Numbered from the stretch's first letter, positions 26,471 through 34,915 are shown. The stretch is 64,000 nucleotides of DNA from Paenibacillus_D tarimensis_A (GCA_041281825.1 CP166298.1:930001-994000); one strand, 5' to 3'. Numbers and translations: made by a program. The notes: generated by a model from the letters alone, not told the origin.

Positions 26471-27596
26471 TTTTCGCTAAAATAACTTTGATCTTTCGGG
26501 TCAGTCCTTTTGCCGCTTGTTCATGGGCTAATTTCCCTGGATGGCTTCTGGCGCCTGCGGTTTTCTCCGTCATTTCCGGAAGCTGGAGCACCGACACCTT
26601 TTTGTCCCCCGTGTTCCGCATATAGGTGTCAACCGCCCGGCGGATTGCTGGCAGCATAGGTATGCCAAGCATTCCGTAAGCCCATAGGATATGCGCATGT
26701 TTATTATATTTTCTAAGCTTGACAAGGAACCTCTCGGCAGCCTCCCCAAAGGACTTCAAGTCCTCCTCGTTGTAAGTGCCGTCCTCATTTAATCGCTGCT
26801 TGTACGTTTTCCCGCTTTCTTCATCCTGCCACTCCGGCGAATGAAAAGCCCCTCCATCGTTCGTTCCGAGATTAACGACCACGACATCCGGTTGCCAGGC
26901 TTCGAAATCGTTCGGTTCAAAGGCGCCTAAGGCTTGATTTTGGGCTCCGTTCAGAACGCCGCAAACTTGCTCATAATAATCGGGAATATTGGCATGGGGA
27001 TTATTATCCCAGCTTGTCAGCACTCCCCAGCCGCTCTGGGAAATAACCCGGTAATCCGCGTTCAACGCTTCCGCCGTCATGAAGCTGTAATTGTCTACCG
27101 CGCTGAACCACATCGGAATCCAGTCTTCCTCCGTTTTACCCCCAATCGCTCCCTCGCCGGAAGTAATGCTGTCGCCTATAAATTCAATTTTGAACGGTTT
27201 ATCCGGGACCGGCAGTAAATCTCCGATGAACCTGAGGGCGTGGAGTTGCAGCGAACAGCCGGGATCGCCGCTCATCGCCTGCACATCCTTGACCACACGA
27301 ACATTTTTCACAGCGTTCTCGTTCATGCCTCTAAAGATGCAAACCCAATGCCTTCCTGCCGTTATTATTTGTCTGCTCACGGGAACAGAGTTAATCAGCA
27401 CGCTGATCCACGGTTCATAGATATCGTAATCGGCCTCGATTTCAATCCATAGCTCGGAGCCCTTTACATTTAATTCAATCGCGCTGCCTGTCCAAAACAA
27501 GGTTAACGGAGAAAGGGATCCTGTAGTTCGGCCGTGAACCTTTACATTGTCTAGATCCGATAGAGCGTATGTCTTGAGGTTTTCGTTTTGGTTCAT
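26463..27596 (-). CDS. SGNH (GDSL) esterase, carbohydrate esterase family 2-like
   Basis: 377 aa, no signal peptide. An N-terminal beta-sandwich of about 130 residues (VKVHGRTTGSLSPLTLFWTGSAIELNVKGSELWIEIEADYD) leads into an SGNH hydrolase domain: FIGDSITSGEG (catalytic Ser), VVVNLGTNDGGAF and the late ARSHPGKLAHEQ with the catalytic His. This two-domain layout is that of CE2 acetylxylan or acetyl-glucan esterases. The ATG at 27596 was taken; an in-frame TTG lies 4 codons upstream. It is the last gene of a padR - membrane protein - esterase run, with 12 bases to the gene before. Confidence 0.85.
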   Translation of the reverse strand: MNQNENLKTYALSDLDNVKVHGRTTGSLSPLTLFWTGSAIELNVKGSELWIEIEADYDIYEPWISVLINSVPVSRQIITAGRHWVCIFRGMNENAVKNVRVVKDVQAMSGDPGCSLQLHALRFIGDLLPVPDKPFKIEFIGDSITSGEGAIGGKTEEDWIPMWFSAVDNYSFMTAEALNADYRVISQSGWGVLTSWDNNPHANIPDYYEQVCGVLNGAQNQALGAFEPNDFEAWQPDVVVVNLGTNDGGAFHSPEWQDEESGKTYKQRLNEDGTYNEEDLKSFGEAAERFLVKLRKYNKHAHILWAYGMLGIPMLPAIRRAVDTYMRNTGDKKVSVLQLPEMTEKTAGARSHPGKLAHEQAAKGLTRKIKVILAKNI

Positions 27597-27608
27597 TATC
27601 GTTCCCAA

Positions 27609-28451
27609 TTACAACACCCTCTGTATCCAATATTGTAGTTTATTCTTTGTGATGATCATGAAACGCGGTTGAACCACTTGATGAAGCGTTCCATAAAGGA
27701 GAAAGATGTTCAAAATGAACGTTTTCCCTTCGCTTGAGTCCAACAGAAACTCTGTCATTACCAGGAGCACTGCGATGAGATTCATCGCCCAGAACTCAAA
27801 GCTGGATCGAACCGCCGACGTCATCGGCGAGGCGTCCGGTCTGGAGATCAAACGGCAAGCGACAACCGCAATCCAAAACAAGTGAATCGTCGAAATCGTG
27901 AACAGTCCGGTCCCGCCCCATGCGGAAGAAGTGAACAGACTCCAAACGAACTCCGCCGAAGTAAGCCTGACACTTATAAATAGGAAAGCGGCATAAACCA
28001 GAAGAGTACCGGGGATCATCCAGATTGGCCGCCGGGGGATCCGTGACAATAAGACGTGATAAAAGATTGCACAGGCCAGAAGAACCAGCAACGGGAAGAG
28101 TATAAAGGAAAGGCTATAGCGTGCATTAATCAACAGCCACGGACCAATGGAAGATGCGATTAAGCAGAGTGACCATATGAGAAGCTCTTTCAACCACACC
28201 ATATTTCTGGAAGCGGGGAAGCCTCTTTTCATTTCGGCATGGAGATCAGCGGCATCTCCAAATTGCTGCAGTGCTAAAGTGTGTGCCTCTTGTTTGCTGA
28301 AACCTCTATTCATAAACTTGTTCATGAGATCGGTTAGATGCTGATGCCATTCCTCAAACAGGTCATCCCGTTCGCCGGGCTCCAAATCCAATCCTTCGAG
28401 AATGGTGAGCAGGTATTCTTCAAATTCCGCTACCTTAGCCAAGAGGTTCAC
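27609..28451 (-). CDS. HAAS-domain multi-span membrane protein
   Basis: 280 aa, GTG start overlapping the padR gene by 17 bases. The first 75 residues form the alpha-helical HAAS/permease-prefix domain (EFEEYLLTILEGLDLEPGERDDLFEEWHQHLTDLMNKFMNRGFSKQEAHTLALQQFGDA). Six to seven hydrophobic segments follow. Genes of this type are regularly coupled to PadR repressors and are thought to be sensors or regulatory partners; the role is not settled. Confidence 0.8.
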   Translation of the reverse strand: MNLLAKVAEFEEYLLTILEGLDLEPGERDDLFEEWHQHLTDLMNKFMNRGFSKQEAHTLALQQFGDAADLHAEMKRGFPASRNMVWLKELLIWSLCLIASSIGPWLLINARYSLSFILFPLLVLLACAIFYHVLLSRIPRRPIWMIPGTLLVYAAFLFISVRLTSAEFVWSLFTSSAWGGTGLFTISTIHLFWIAVVACRLISRPDASPMTSAVRSSFEFWAMNLIAVLLVMTEFLLDSSEGKTFILNIFLLYGTLHQVVQPRFMIITKNKLQYWIQRVL

Positions 28452-28767
28452 CTACAATCCGATTCATTACCTGTTGAAAGACGTTCCATTCCTTCTTCAA
28501 GTCGCTAAGCGCATTCTTGCCCGTCCGCGTGATGGAGTAATATTTCCGCCGGGGACCTTCCTTCGATTCCTGCCAGTAGCTCTCCACCAATCCGTTAACC
28601 TCAAGCTTCTTCAACGCGGGATATAGCGTTCCCTCTTTGAAGCGCAGGTAGCCCTCCGAATCCTTTTCGATTTGCTGTGCAAGCTCATAACCGTACATCG
28701 CTTTGCTCTCCAATAAGGATAACAAAATGACTTCCGTGCTTCCTTTGATGAGTTCCGTCTTGCTCAC
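28435..28767 (-). CDS. PadR family transcriptional regulator
   Basis: 110 aa of the short PadR type (subfamily 2): LLSLLESKAMYGYELAQQIEKDSEGYLRFKEGTLYPALKKLEVNGLVESYWQESKEGPRRKYYSITRTGK contains the complete winged helix. GTG start with AGAGGTGAT about 9 bases upstream. It heads the operon with the HAAS protein and esterase, probably self-repressing through the repeat at 28800-28824. Confidence 0.92.
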   Translation of the reverse strand: MSKTELIKGSTEVILLSLLESKAMYGYELAQQIEKDSEGYLRFKEGTLYPALKKLEVNGLVESYWQESKEGPRRKYYSITRTGKNALSDLKKEWNVFQQVMNRIVGEPLG

Positions 28768-28799
28768 AGGTTATATCACCTCTAGGTAAGTCGTAATAT

Positions 28800-28824
28800 T
28801 ATGTACCGTAAATATGTCTACATA
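28800..28824. promoter_or_regulatory. Candidate PadR operator
   Basis: TATGTA and TACATA form an inverted repeat with a 13-base spacer, 33 bases upstream of padR. PadR sites are often ATGTA-N-TACAT, usually with a shorter gap, so this is tentative. Confidence 0.4.
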
Positions 28825-28952
28825 GTATCACGATATAGTGAATAAAACAAGGACTGCGATATTAATTTGTGCTATTATATTTGGAGAATATATGTGTAAG
28901 GGACATCCGTTAGGTCCGTTCGTCAACTGCGAAAATAGAAGGAGAGAATTAC

Positions 28953-30242
28953 ATGAGTGAGACCGTAAGCAAAATGAAAGCTGCTGAACTAATGGCAGAT
29001 TTGGAATATCGCGGATTAGTGTATCAGATGACTGACCGTGATGGTTTACTGGAGCAAATGAACAATCAACGTATCACGCTCTACTGTGGATTTGACCCGA
29101 CCGCAGACAGCCTGCATATCGGCAGTCTGCTTCCGATATTGTGCTTGCGACGCTTTCAGCAGGCCGGCCATATTCCGATTGCGTTGGTCGGCGGCGGTAC
29201 AGGCCTGATCGGCGATCCGAGCGGCAGATCCACTGAGCGTTCGCTCAACACCGCCGACACTGTAGCCCAGTGGACCGAGAGTCTGAAGCGGCAGCTGTCG
29301 CGGTTTCTGGATTTCGAAGCAGCGGACAATCCTGCCCAGATGGCGAATAATTACGACTGGATTTCAACGCTCGATGTGATCGGCTTTCTGCGTGACATCG
29401 GTAAAAATTTCACCGTCAATTACATGCTGTCCAAAGACTCCGTCGATTCCCGCCTCGCAGGCGGCATCTCATTTACTGAATTCAGCTATATGATTCTGCA
29501 GGCTTTTGATTTCTATAAATTACATGAAGAGCGGGGTTGCACACTGCAAGTCGGAGGAAGCGACCAGTGGGGAAATATTACGGCCGGTCTAGAGCTTATC
29601 GGCAAAATGGGCGGGGGCAGCGTCTTTGGCATGACCATGCCGCTTGTAACCAAGAGTGACGGCAAGAAATTCGGCAAGTCCGAATCCGGAGCAATATGGC
29701 TGGATCGGAATAAAACATCTGCCTACCAGTTCTACCAGTTTTGGATCAATACCGACGATGCCGACGTCATTAAGTTCCTTAAATATTTCACGTTCTTAAC
29801 GCGCTCGGAAATCGAGGTCTTGGAGCGGGAAGTCACCGAGCAGCCTGAGAAGCGCGCCGCGCAGATTGCACTCGCGCGCGCTGTGACTGAGCTCGTCCAT
29901 GGCTCGGAAGCAGTCGAGAGTGCCGAAAAGATCTCACGCGTTCTCTTTTCCGGAGATGTCGGCCAGCTCAGTGAGACGGAGCTTGTTGAGGCATTCGAGG
30001 GTGTGCCGTCTACCGAACTTAAAGGGGACGCTGAACTCAGCTTGGTTGATCTTGTAACCGCTGCAGGAGCAGCTTCCTCCCGCCGTCAAGCAAAGCAGGA
30101 CATCGAGAGCGGCGCCGTCTATGTAAACGGCGAGCGGATGACCGGCATCGATACGATTGTTGATCCTGAGCACCGGCTTCACGGTAAGTACATCGTGCTG
30201 CGTCGCGGAAAGAAAAGCTACTATTTGGCCAAGTTTGTCTAA
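28953..30242 (+). CDS. tyrS: Tyrosyl-tRNA synthetase
   Basis: 429 aa class I aminoacyl-tRNA synthetase charging tRNA-Tyr. HIGS (residues 55-58) and KFGKS (239-243) are the two ATP-site motifs; YCGFDPTADSLHIG and GGSDQWGN bind tyrosine; a C-terminal S4 domain (about 360-425: LVDLVTAAGAASSRRQAKQDIESGAVYVNGERM) binds the tRNA arm. AAGGAGA is 8 bases upstream of the ATG. The 185-base leader carries no T-box (no AGGGTGGnACCGCG), unlike many Firmicute tyrS genes. Confidence 0.96.
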   Translation: MSETVSKMKAAELMADLEYRGLVYQMTDRDGLLEQMNNQRITLYCGFDPTADSLHIGSLLPILCLRRFQQAGHIPIALVGGGTGLIGDPSGRSTERSLNTADTVAQWTESLKRQLSRFLDFEAADNPAQMANNYDWISTLDVIGFLRDIGKNFTVNYMLSKDSVDSRLAGGISFTEFSYMILQAFDFYKLHEERGCTLQVGGSDQWGNITAGLELIGKMGGGSVFGMTMPLVTKSDGKKFGKSESGAIWLDRNKTSAYQFYQFWINTDDADVIKFLKYFTFLTRSEIEVLEREVTEQPEKRAAQIALARAVTELVHGSEAVESAEKISRVLFSGDVGQLSETELVEAFEGVPSTELKGDAELSLVDLVTAAGAASSRRQAKQDIESGAVYVNGERMTGIDTIVDPEHRLHGKYIVLRRGKKSYYLAKFV

Positions 30243-30373
30243 CCCAGGAAGAACAATAGTGCCATAATTAACCTGTTTAACCTCAGGGTTTTCCTTGCTA
30301 CTATTAGGAGTGACCTTTTATTACGCGATAGATCACATCATGTACAAGATTAATTAAGAGAGGGCGCAGCTAA

Positions 30374-30556
30374 TTGGGCACTATTATTTTTCTTTTTGTT
30401 ATCGGGTTTTTCATTTTATACGGGGTAATTACTGCAGCGGTTCAAAAGGGAATTGAAAATTCCGAGGTTATGACCAGGCTGGAATTTCAAGCTGAACAAA
30501 ACGGAAAGATTATCGAACTATTGTCAGAAATCAAAAACACTCAAGAGAAACAATGA
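30374..30556 (+). CDS. Small single-span membrane protein
   Basis: 60 aa from TTG, with GAGAGGG about 9 bases upstream. One N-terminal membrane segment (GTIIFLFVIGFFILYGVITAAVQ) is followed by a short charged helix (LEFQAEQNGKIIELLSEIKN) of coiled-coil character. A clear terminator follows 22 bases after the stop, which supports a real gene. No family recognised. Confidence 0.65.
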   Translation: MGTIIFLFVIGFFILYGVITAAVQKGIENSEVMTRLEFQAEQNGKIIELLSEIKNTQEKQ

Positions 30557-30577
30557 AGACTCGATACAGGAATCATG

Positions 30578-30604
30578 AAGGCTGCCGGTTCGGCAGCCTT
30601 TTTC
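30578..30604 (+). terminator. Terminator
   Basis: AAGGCTGCCG / CGGCAGCCTT with a 3-base loop and TTTTTCC after it. Confidence 0.9.
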
Positions 30605-30774
30605 CGTTTCTGAATATCTACTGCGGAAGACGTTTGATCTTCTCGGATTAACCTTGTCCAATCGCTAAAGGTTCTGTTAAGATGGCTCTGTACATAGGTA
30701 CTGCTTTGAACCGGAAGGCCAGCGAATCGAACTAAAAGATTAACAGCTATTACAATGTAGAGAGGAACACCGGC

Positions 30775-31788
30775 ATGAGTGAACTGCAATACAATTTGCA
30801 ATTTGTGAAATTGTGCCGTTTTATGCGGCTTGGAGAGATCGTCGGCGTGCCCGAAGCGATTCGGGGCGGGCTTTTGCATAGAATGTACGCTGTTGAAACC
30901 ACGTCAGGCAAATTTGCGATAAAAGCACTAAATCCTCAGATCATGGTAAGACCATCTGCAATACGGAACTTTATCAATTCGGAACGAATTGCGAATATTG
31001 CAGCAAAGCATATACCTGCCCTTCCGGCCAAAATAATGAACGGCACTTCCGTGCAAGCTATTGATAACCAATTTTATCTTGTGTTCGATTGGTTAGATGG
31101 TAAAAGTCTGAAAGCCGGGGAGATCAATGTCGTTCATTGTGAAAAAATAGGTGCTATTCTTGCGGAAATACATAGGACGGATTTTGCAGAGTCAGGTTTT
31201 GTTCATGTCTCCTCGGGTCAAACAAAGCTAACCGATTGGAACTACTACTTGGAAAAAGGAAAAGAAAACAATAGCGTGTGGGTTAACCTGCTGCATGAAA
31301 TCATTGATAAACTTTACGACTGGAATGCTGAGGCTAACAAATCAGCAGAGCTGCTTGCAGCGGAGAAGATTATCAGCCATGGGGATTTGGATCCGAAAAA
31401 TGTGATGTGGCACGAAGACAATTCCGTTATTATTGATTGGGAGTCCGCCGGTTATATAAATCCTATGCACGATTTGGCTGAAACGGCTATTTACTGGTCT
31501 GAAAATGAAACAGGAATCATTGATAAAGTAAGATTTTTGGCATTTATAGACGGATATAAAAAGAGATATGGAGCATTGCAAGCGGATTGGCGCATGGTCC
31601 TGGCCAATGGGTTTTTAGGTAAATTAGGCTGGCTGGAGTATAATTTAAAGCGTTCTTTGGGAATTGAATGCACGGATGAAGAAGAACAGCGGCTGGGGAC
31701 TGCACAAATTACAGGGACCATAAACGCTATTGGACGCTATTCAGATATGCTTTCCGAATTGGAAAAATGGTTGACTCATGCGGATTAA
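30775..31788 (+). CDS. Aminoglycoside phosphotransferase-fold kinase
   Basis: 337 aa APH/choline-kinase fold: FAIKALN (ATP-binding Lys), FDWLDGKSL hinge, ISHGDLDPKNVMW (catalytic loop with Asp and Asn) and VIIDWESAGY (metal-binding Asp). The substrate is unknown; relatives phosphorylate aminoglycosides, homoserine, fructosamine or choline. AGAGGA precedes the ATG by about 10 bases. Monocistronic, ended by a large hairpin. Confidence 0.85.
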   Translation: MSELQYNLQFVKLCRFMRLGEIVGVPEAIRGGLLHRMYAVETTSGKFAIKALNPQIMVRPSAIRNFINSERIANIAAKHIPALPAKIMNGTSVQAIDNQFYLVFDWLDGKSLKAGEINVVHCEKIGAILAEIHRTDFAESGFVHVSSGQTKLTDWNYYLEKGKENNSVWVNLLHEIIDKLYDWNAEANKSAELLAAEKIISHGDLDPKNVMWHEDNSVIIDWESAGYINPMHDLAETAIYWSENETGIIDKVRFLAFIDGYKKRYGALQADWRMVLANGFLGKLGWLEYNLKRSLGIECTDEEEQRLGTAQITGTINAIGRYSDMLSELEKWLTHAD

Positions 31789-31847
31789 TACGCCGCGGAC
31801 GGAGAGAAAGAGAGCTTAACCCAAGCGGATAAGTACTTAAAGTATTA

Positions 31848-31912
31848 AACGTGTCCACCCCTGACGAACTCCGTGAAGACAGCGGAGTTTCGTCAGGAGA
31901 GACACGTTTTTT
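31848..31912 (+). terminator. Large two-part terminator
   Basis: Outer stem AACGTGTC/GACACGTT and inner stem CTGACGAACTCCG/CGGAGTTTCGTCAG, followed by TTTTTT. Confidence 0.88.
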
Positions 31913-31964
31913 GGAATATAAGGCTATTGATGTTATGCTAGTGCGGCAGCGTTTTCGAAAAAGG

Positions 31965-32405
31965 TTAGCCGATCTCCAACTGCACACCCAGCTTGTCCAG
32001 CATTTCCTTGGTGCCGTGCTCGCGCTGAGCCGGCGTATCATGGCCGTCCAGGTAGACGCCTTGCTCGGTGAATATCAGCTTTGTGCCTCCACCCTCGGGC
32101 TTGAACTCGACGGTCGTTGCGGAAACGGAAATCCGCGTCTCGCCCATATCCAAAGTATAGGTGTAAACGATGCGCTCATCCGGCACAATGTCGTGGTATC
32201 GGGCATCGAAGGTAAATACCGGTCCGCCGGGAGGCTCTCCTTGGCTGCTTTCTCCACCGCCGATACGGAAGTCAAACTCATCCGCTTTCGAAAACCATTG
32301 CTCTTTCAGGCGAGGGTCCGCCCAGTAGGCAAAAACCTTTGCCGGCGAGGCTTTATACACCCGTTCGACGACGAAAATGTTATGAATGGCAGATCGTTCG
32401 TTCAT
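31965..32405 (-). CDS. SRPBCC (AHSA1-like) domain protein
   Basis: 146 aa helix-grip fold: VVERVYKASPAKVFAYWADPRLKEQWFSK at the N-terminus, then RYHDIVPDERIVYTYTLDMGETRISVSATTVEF and the usual C-terminal helix EHGTKEMLDKLGVQLE. These proteins bind small hydrophobic ligands. GGGAG is 9-10 bases before the ATG. It lies 14 bases after a MerR regulator gene and is co-transcribed with it. Confidence 0.85.
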   Translation of the reverse strand: MNERSAIHNIFVVERVYKASPAKVFAYWADPRLKEQWFSKADEFDFRIGGGESSQGEPPGGPVFTFDARYHDIVPDERIVYTYTLDMGETRISVSATTVEFKPEGGGTKLIFTEQGVYLDGHDTPAQREHGTKEMLDKLGVQLEIG

Positions 32406-32419
32406 GATTTTCAGCTCCC

Positions 32420-32908
32420 TTAATTTGATTCGTCGGCATCCTTGTCGAGGAAGTCGCCTAGCAGGTCCAGGCGGTGCTCCCAAGTGAACCGACGTTCGAG
32501 GATCATTCTTTCATGGCTCTTTTTCATCATTTCCAATAATTTTGTAAAATCTTCGACCGTCACAGGTTGTTTCAATTGCATCAGGTTGGATACGTATTCC
32601 AATTCGGCTAAAAGCTTTTGCTGCATCTGGATCGTTTCTTTCAGACGGGTGATTTGCAGCGACACGATTTCCAGCGGACTGAAATGCCCGCCGGTTACTA
32701 CGGACTTAATCTCCTCCAGTGATAAGCCGAGCTCTTTTAACGACAGAATTTGCTGCAGTCTCGACAGGTCGGCTTCGTTATACAGCCTGTGCCCCGAATC
32801 GGAATGCGCCGATGGAGAAAACAGGCCGATCTGATCGTAAAACCTCAATGTTCGTATCGTGAGTCTCGTGAGCTTAGCAAGCTCTCCCACCTTCCAAAAC
32901 CGCTTCAT
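32420..32908 (-). CDS. MerR family transcriptional regulator
   Basis: 162 aa. KVGELAKLTRLTIRTLRFYDQIGLFSPSAHSDSGHRLYNEADLSRLQQILSLKELGLSLEEIK is a standard MerR DNA-binding domain. A long dimer helix (SLQITRLKETIQMQQKLLAELEYV) and a short C-terminal part follow; no metal-binding Cys pair, so it likely senses an organic ligand. The SD AGAGGTGAT is 2-3 bases before the ATG; in-frame ATGs further upstream lie in the promoter. It drives itself and the SRPBCC gene from the promoter at 32954-32984. Confidence 0.92.
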   Translation of the reverse strand: MKRFWKVGELAKLTRLTIRTLRFYDQIGLFSPSAHSDSGHRLYNEADLSRLQQILSLKELGLSLEEIKSVVTGGHFSPLEIVSLQITRLKETIQMQQKLLAELEYVSNLMQLKQPVTVEDFTKLLEMMKKSHERMILERRFTWEHRLDLLGDFLDKDADESN

Positions 32909-32953
32909 AATCACCTCTTCTTTTTTGATGCGCATCTGTTTGCCGGTAACTAT

Positions 32954-32984
32954 ACTATAAAACATGACGTTACGTCACGTGCAA
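32954..32984 (-). promoter_or_regulatory. MerR-type promoter with 19-bp spacer
   Basis: On the minus strand: -35 TTGCAC (32984-32979), a 19-base spacer, -10 TATAGT (32959-32954). The spacer holds the perfect palindrome TGACGTTACGTCA (32965-32977). The overlong spacer with a dyad between the boxes is the hallmark of MerR-activated promoters. Confidence 0.85.
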
Positions 32985-32987
32985 GTG

Positions 32988-33300
32988 TTAAAATGCAGTT
33001 GCCCCCAGCTGTTCTACAAGCTCATCTCCATAGCGTTTTCGCGCCTTGATCAGAGTGGTTGAATCCGGCATCTTCTCATCAAAGGAAATTCGGCAGAATC
33101 GACGCCATGTGAGACTGCGCCAACTTCTTGCACGAGAGTCTCATAGCCGAAGTTATTTCGGCGCTTTATCTACATGAGGCGCAGATAGATCTCAATTGCA
33201 TTTGTAGGGCGACCTTTGCTAGTTAAATGCTTTTCCAAGAAAGGCTGCATGAAGCGCTCATCATCGAGTAAAGCATCAACCTTGGCGCATCTCCAAATTT
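32988..33300 (-). pseudogene. Transposase remnant (DDE-type, IS1182/ISNCY-like N-terminal part)
   Basis: Reading the minus strand from about 33300 gives VDALLDDERFMQPFLEKH, then LTSKGRPTNAIEIYLRLM, a TAG stop, and IKRRNNFGYETLVQEVGAVS; a frameshift then leads into PDSTTLIKARKRYGDELVEQ. The GRPTNAIE..LRLM and GYETLVQEV blocks are typical of the N-terminal region of this transposase group. It has a stop, a frameshift and no catalytic part. Its end abuts the MerR promoter. No terminal repeats found. The gap from 33300 to 33380 shows nothing further. Confidence 0.65.
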
Positions 33301-33380
33301 GGTATTTACATAGGAACATATGTGCGTTATTATGGAATTAACAGCCATGTCTGGAACATACCCATTTGAAATCACGAGCA

Positions 33381-33518
33381 GGGAGACTTAAAGCGGAGAG
33401 ACTTTGAGGAGCAGAGAGACTTTGAGCTCCGCTCAAAGATCCCTATGTCATGCTCAAAGGTCCCTATGTCATGCTCAAAGGTCCCTATGTCATGCTCAAA
33501 GATCCCTATGTCAGGAGG
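33381..33518 (+). repeat. Leader element copy B, with four CTCAAAG units
   Basis: Starts with GGGAGACTTAAAGC and two GAGAGACTTTGAG blocks, then the hairpin CTTTGAGCTCCGCTCAAAG. Three further units of 21 bases, each TCATGCTCAAAGrTCCCTATG, follow before CAGGAGG, the SD of the next gene. This copy shows the largest expansion of the 3' unit. The ATGs of the units are in frame with the gene and could extend it by repeats of MSCSKVP. Confidence 0.9.
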
Positions 33519-33525
33519 AAAACAA

Positions 33526-33951
33526 ATGCGTATTGAAAAAGAAATGAAGGCGGTTACAATTGTTGAATCGAATGTTTCGGGCACCAGCTTCACAAACACG
33601 ATGGCTGAGGATATGAAGTTTGAATGCTGCAATGTTTCGCGGGCATCATTTAACAATGTGAACATGACAGGGACGAAAATTTCGGACGCCAATATGAGCG
33701 AGTTTGACGTGGACGGGGCCCAGTGGGGGGGAGCGCATTTTCGGTATATCGGTTATGACAACGCAAGCGATCCGGCATCCCGGCCGCATCCGATTCCGGT
33801 GCAATTCACAAGCTGCAACATCAGCAACGGTGTAATGGCTGATTGTAACTTGTCGAATGTTCAGTTGAAAAACTGCGATATTTCAGGGCTTACGATTGAC
33901 GGAATTCGAATTGATGAATTGCTTGAGAAGCACCGTGCTGAAGTCAAGTAA
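33526..33951 (+). CDS. Pentapeptide-repeat-like protein
   Basis: 141 aa. Residues form loose five-residue steps typical of right-handed beta-helices: VSGTSFTNTMAEDMKFECCNVSRASFNNVNMTGTKISDANMSEFDVDGAQW and a second block CNISNGVMADCNLSNVQLKNCDISGLTIDG, broken by a loop (GGAHFRYIGYDNASDPASRPHPIPV). No activity is known for such proteins as a class. The ATG at 33526, 7 bases after AGGAGG, is preferred over upstream in-frame ATGs inside leader copy B. The next VOC gene starts 40 bases later. Confidence 0.82.
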   Translation: MRIEKEMKAVTIVESNVSGTSFTNTMAEDMKFECCNVSRASFNNVNMTGTKISDANMSEFDVDGAQWGGAHFRYIGYDNASDPASRPHPIPVQFTSCNISNGVMADCNLSNVQLKNCDISGLTIDGIRIDELLEKHRAEVK

Positions 33952-33991
33952 AATCAATAAACTCGGAGTGAAAATAACCGGAGGTGGCAAT

Positions 33992-34825
33992 ATGGGTGAA
34001 ACTGTAGCACATAAGATCCCGGCGGTGTTGTTCGACGGCGGCACGATCAACGTAACGATGAAAGAGCATGATCAGGCGATTGATTGGTGCCAAAGAGTAA
34101 TGGGGATGAAAGTGTCACAACAGGAAAATTGGACGCCGGGCCCAGAAGCGGTTGTCGGAAAAATGACGCATATGGGTTGGGGAGTTTGGATTGAATCCGG
34201 ACAAGCGGCGGACGGCACGCCGGCTCCACATGCGAATCGCGAAACTGCCGATTCCAATATCCGTTGGTATTGGCGCGTTCAAGATCTGCACTCGAAATAT
34301 GATGAGCTCAGCCAAACAGGTGTGCAGCTTTCAGATATTTATATGGATCCCCAGCAAACAGAAGCTTTTGATTTCCGTTTCATGAATACCGGTACGTGGC
34401 TGACCGCTATTCAAGACCCTGCATTAACCGGGGATGCTTTCGCAGATGCGAATATTTGCCGGATTAAGGTCAAGCATTTATCAAGTTCGATCGAATGGTA
34501 CAAACATTTTCTAGGCATGGAAGTATTGGAGGATCACGCGGATGAGCAATATTGTGTGATGACGTTAGGCATCAATTATCATCCTGAGGGCCGGTCAAAG
34601 TGGGTGCTGGAGGAGGACACGGATTTGGTCAATCACGGTACCATAGACGGGTTGTTCCGGACCCGATGTTACATTGGAAATCGCGAGGCATTTTTCGAAT
34701 ATCATCGTTTTCTTAAAGAGAGCGGAAGCCATGTTTCCGAGATGGGCGGTTTTGTCAAGCAAGGAAGAGTAAACTTCCACATCTACGATCCGGACGGAAA
34801 CCGGTTTGATTTAAGTCATTGCTAA
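33992..34825 (+). CDS. Two-domain VOC (glyoxalase/dioxygenase fold) protein
   Basis: 277 aa with two VOC modules: TINVTMKEHDQAIDWCQRVMGMKVSQQENW (about 20-125) and ICRIKVKHLSSSIEWYKHFLGMEVLEDH (about 150-277), the second ending in FHIYDPDGNRFDL. GGAGGTG 6 bases before ATG 33992 fixes the start. It is probably co-transcribed with the pentapeptide-repeat gene. Substrate unknown. Confidence 0.85.
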   Translation: MGETVAHKIPAVLFDGGTINVTMKEHDQAIDWCQRVMGMKVSQQENWTPGPEAVVGKMTHMGWGVWIESGQAADGTPAPHANRETADSNIRWYWRVQDLHSKYDELSQTGVQLSDIYMDPQQTEAFDFRFMNTGTWLTAIQDPALTGDAFADANICRIKVKHLSSSIEWYKHFLGMEVLEDHADEQYCVMTLGINYHPEGRSKWVLEEDTDLVNHGTIDGLFRTRCYIGNREAFFEYHRFLKESGSHVSEMGGFVKQGRVNFHIYDPDGNRFDLSHC

Positions 34826-34915
34826 ACCCGGTAACAAAGGGTGGAGCGATTTCTGGTTGAGTAGTACATAAATAGTTAGAGATACACCATGAGCGAGCTC
34901 GCCGCGGTTGACCTG

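Noticed and set aside
33445..33525. Start of the pentapeptide-repeat gene at the leader ATGs (MSCSKVP repeats)
   Set aside because: The AGGAGG 7 bases before 33526 and the presence of the same repeat before unrelated genes make the leader non-coding for this protein; kept only as a coupling hypothesis.
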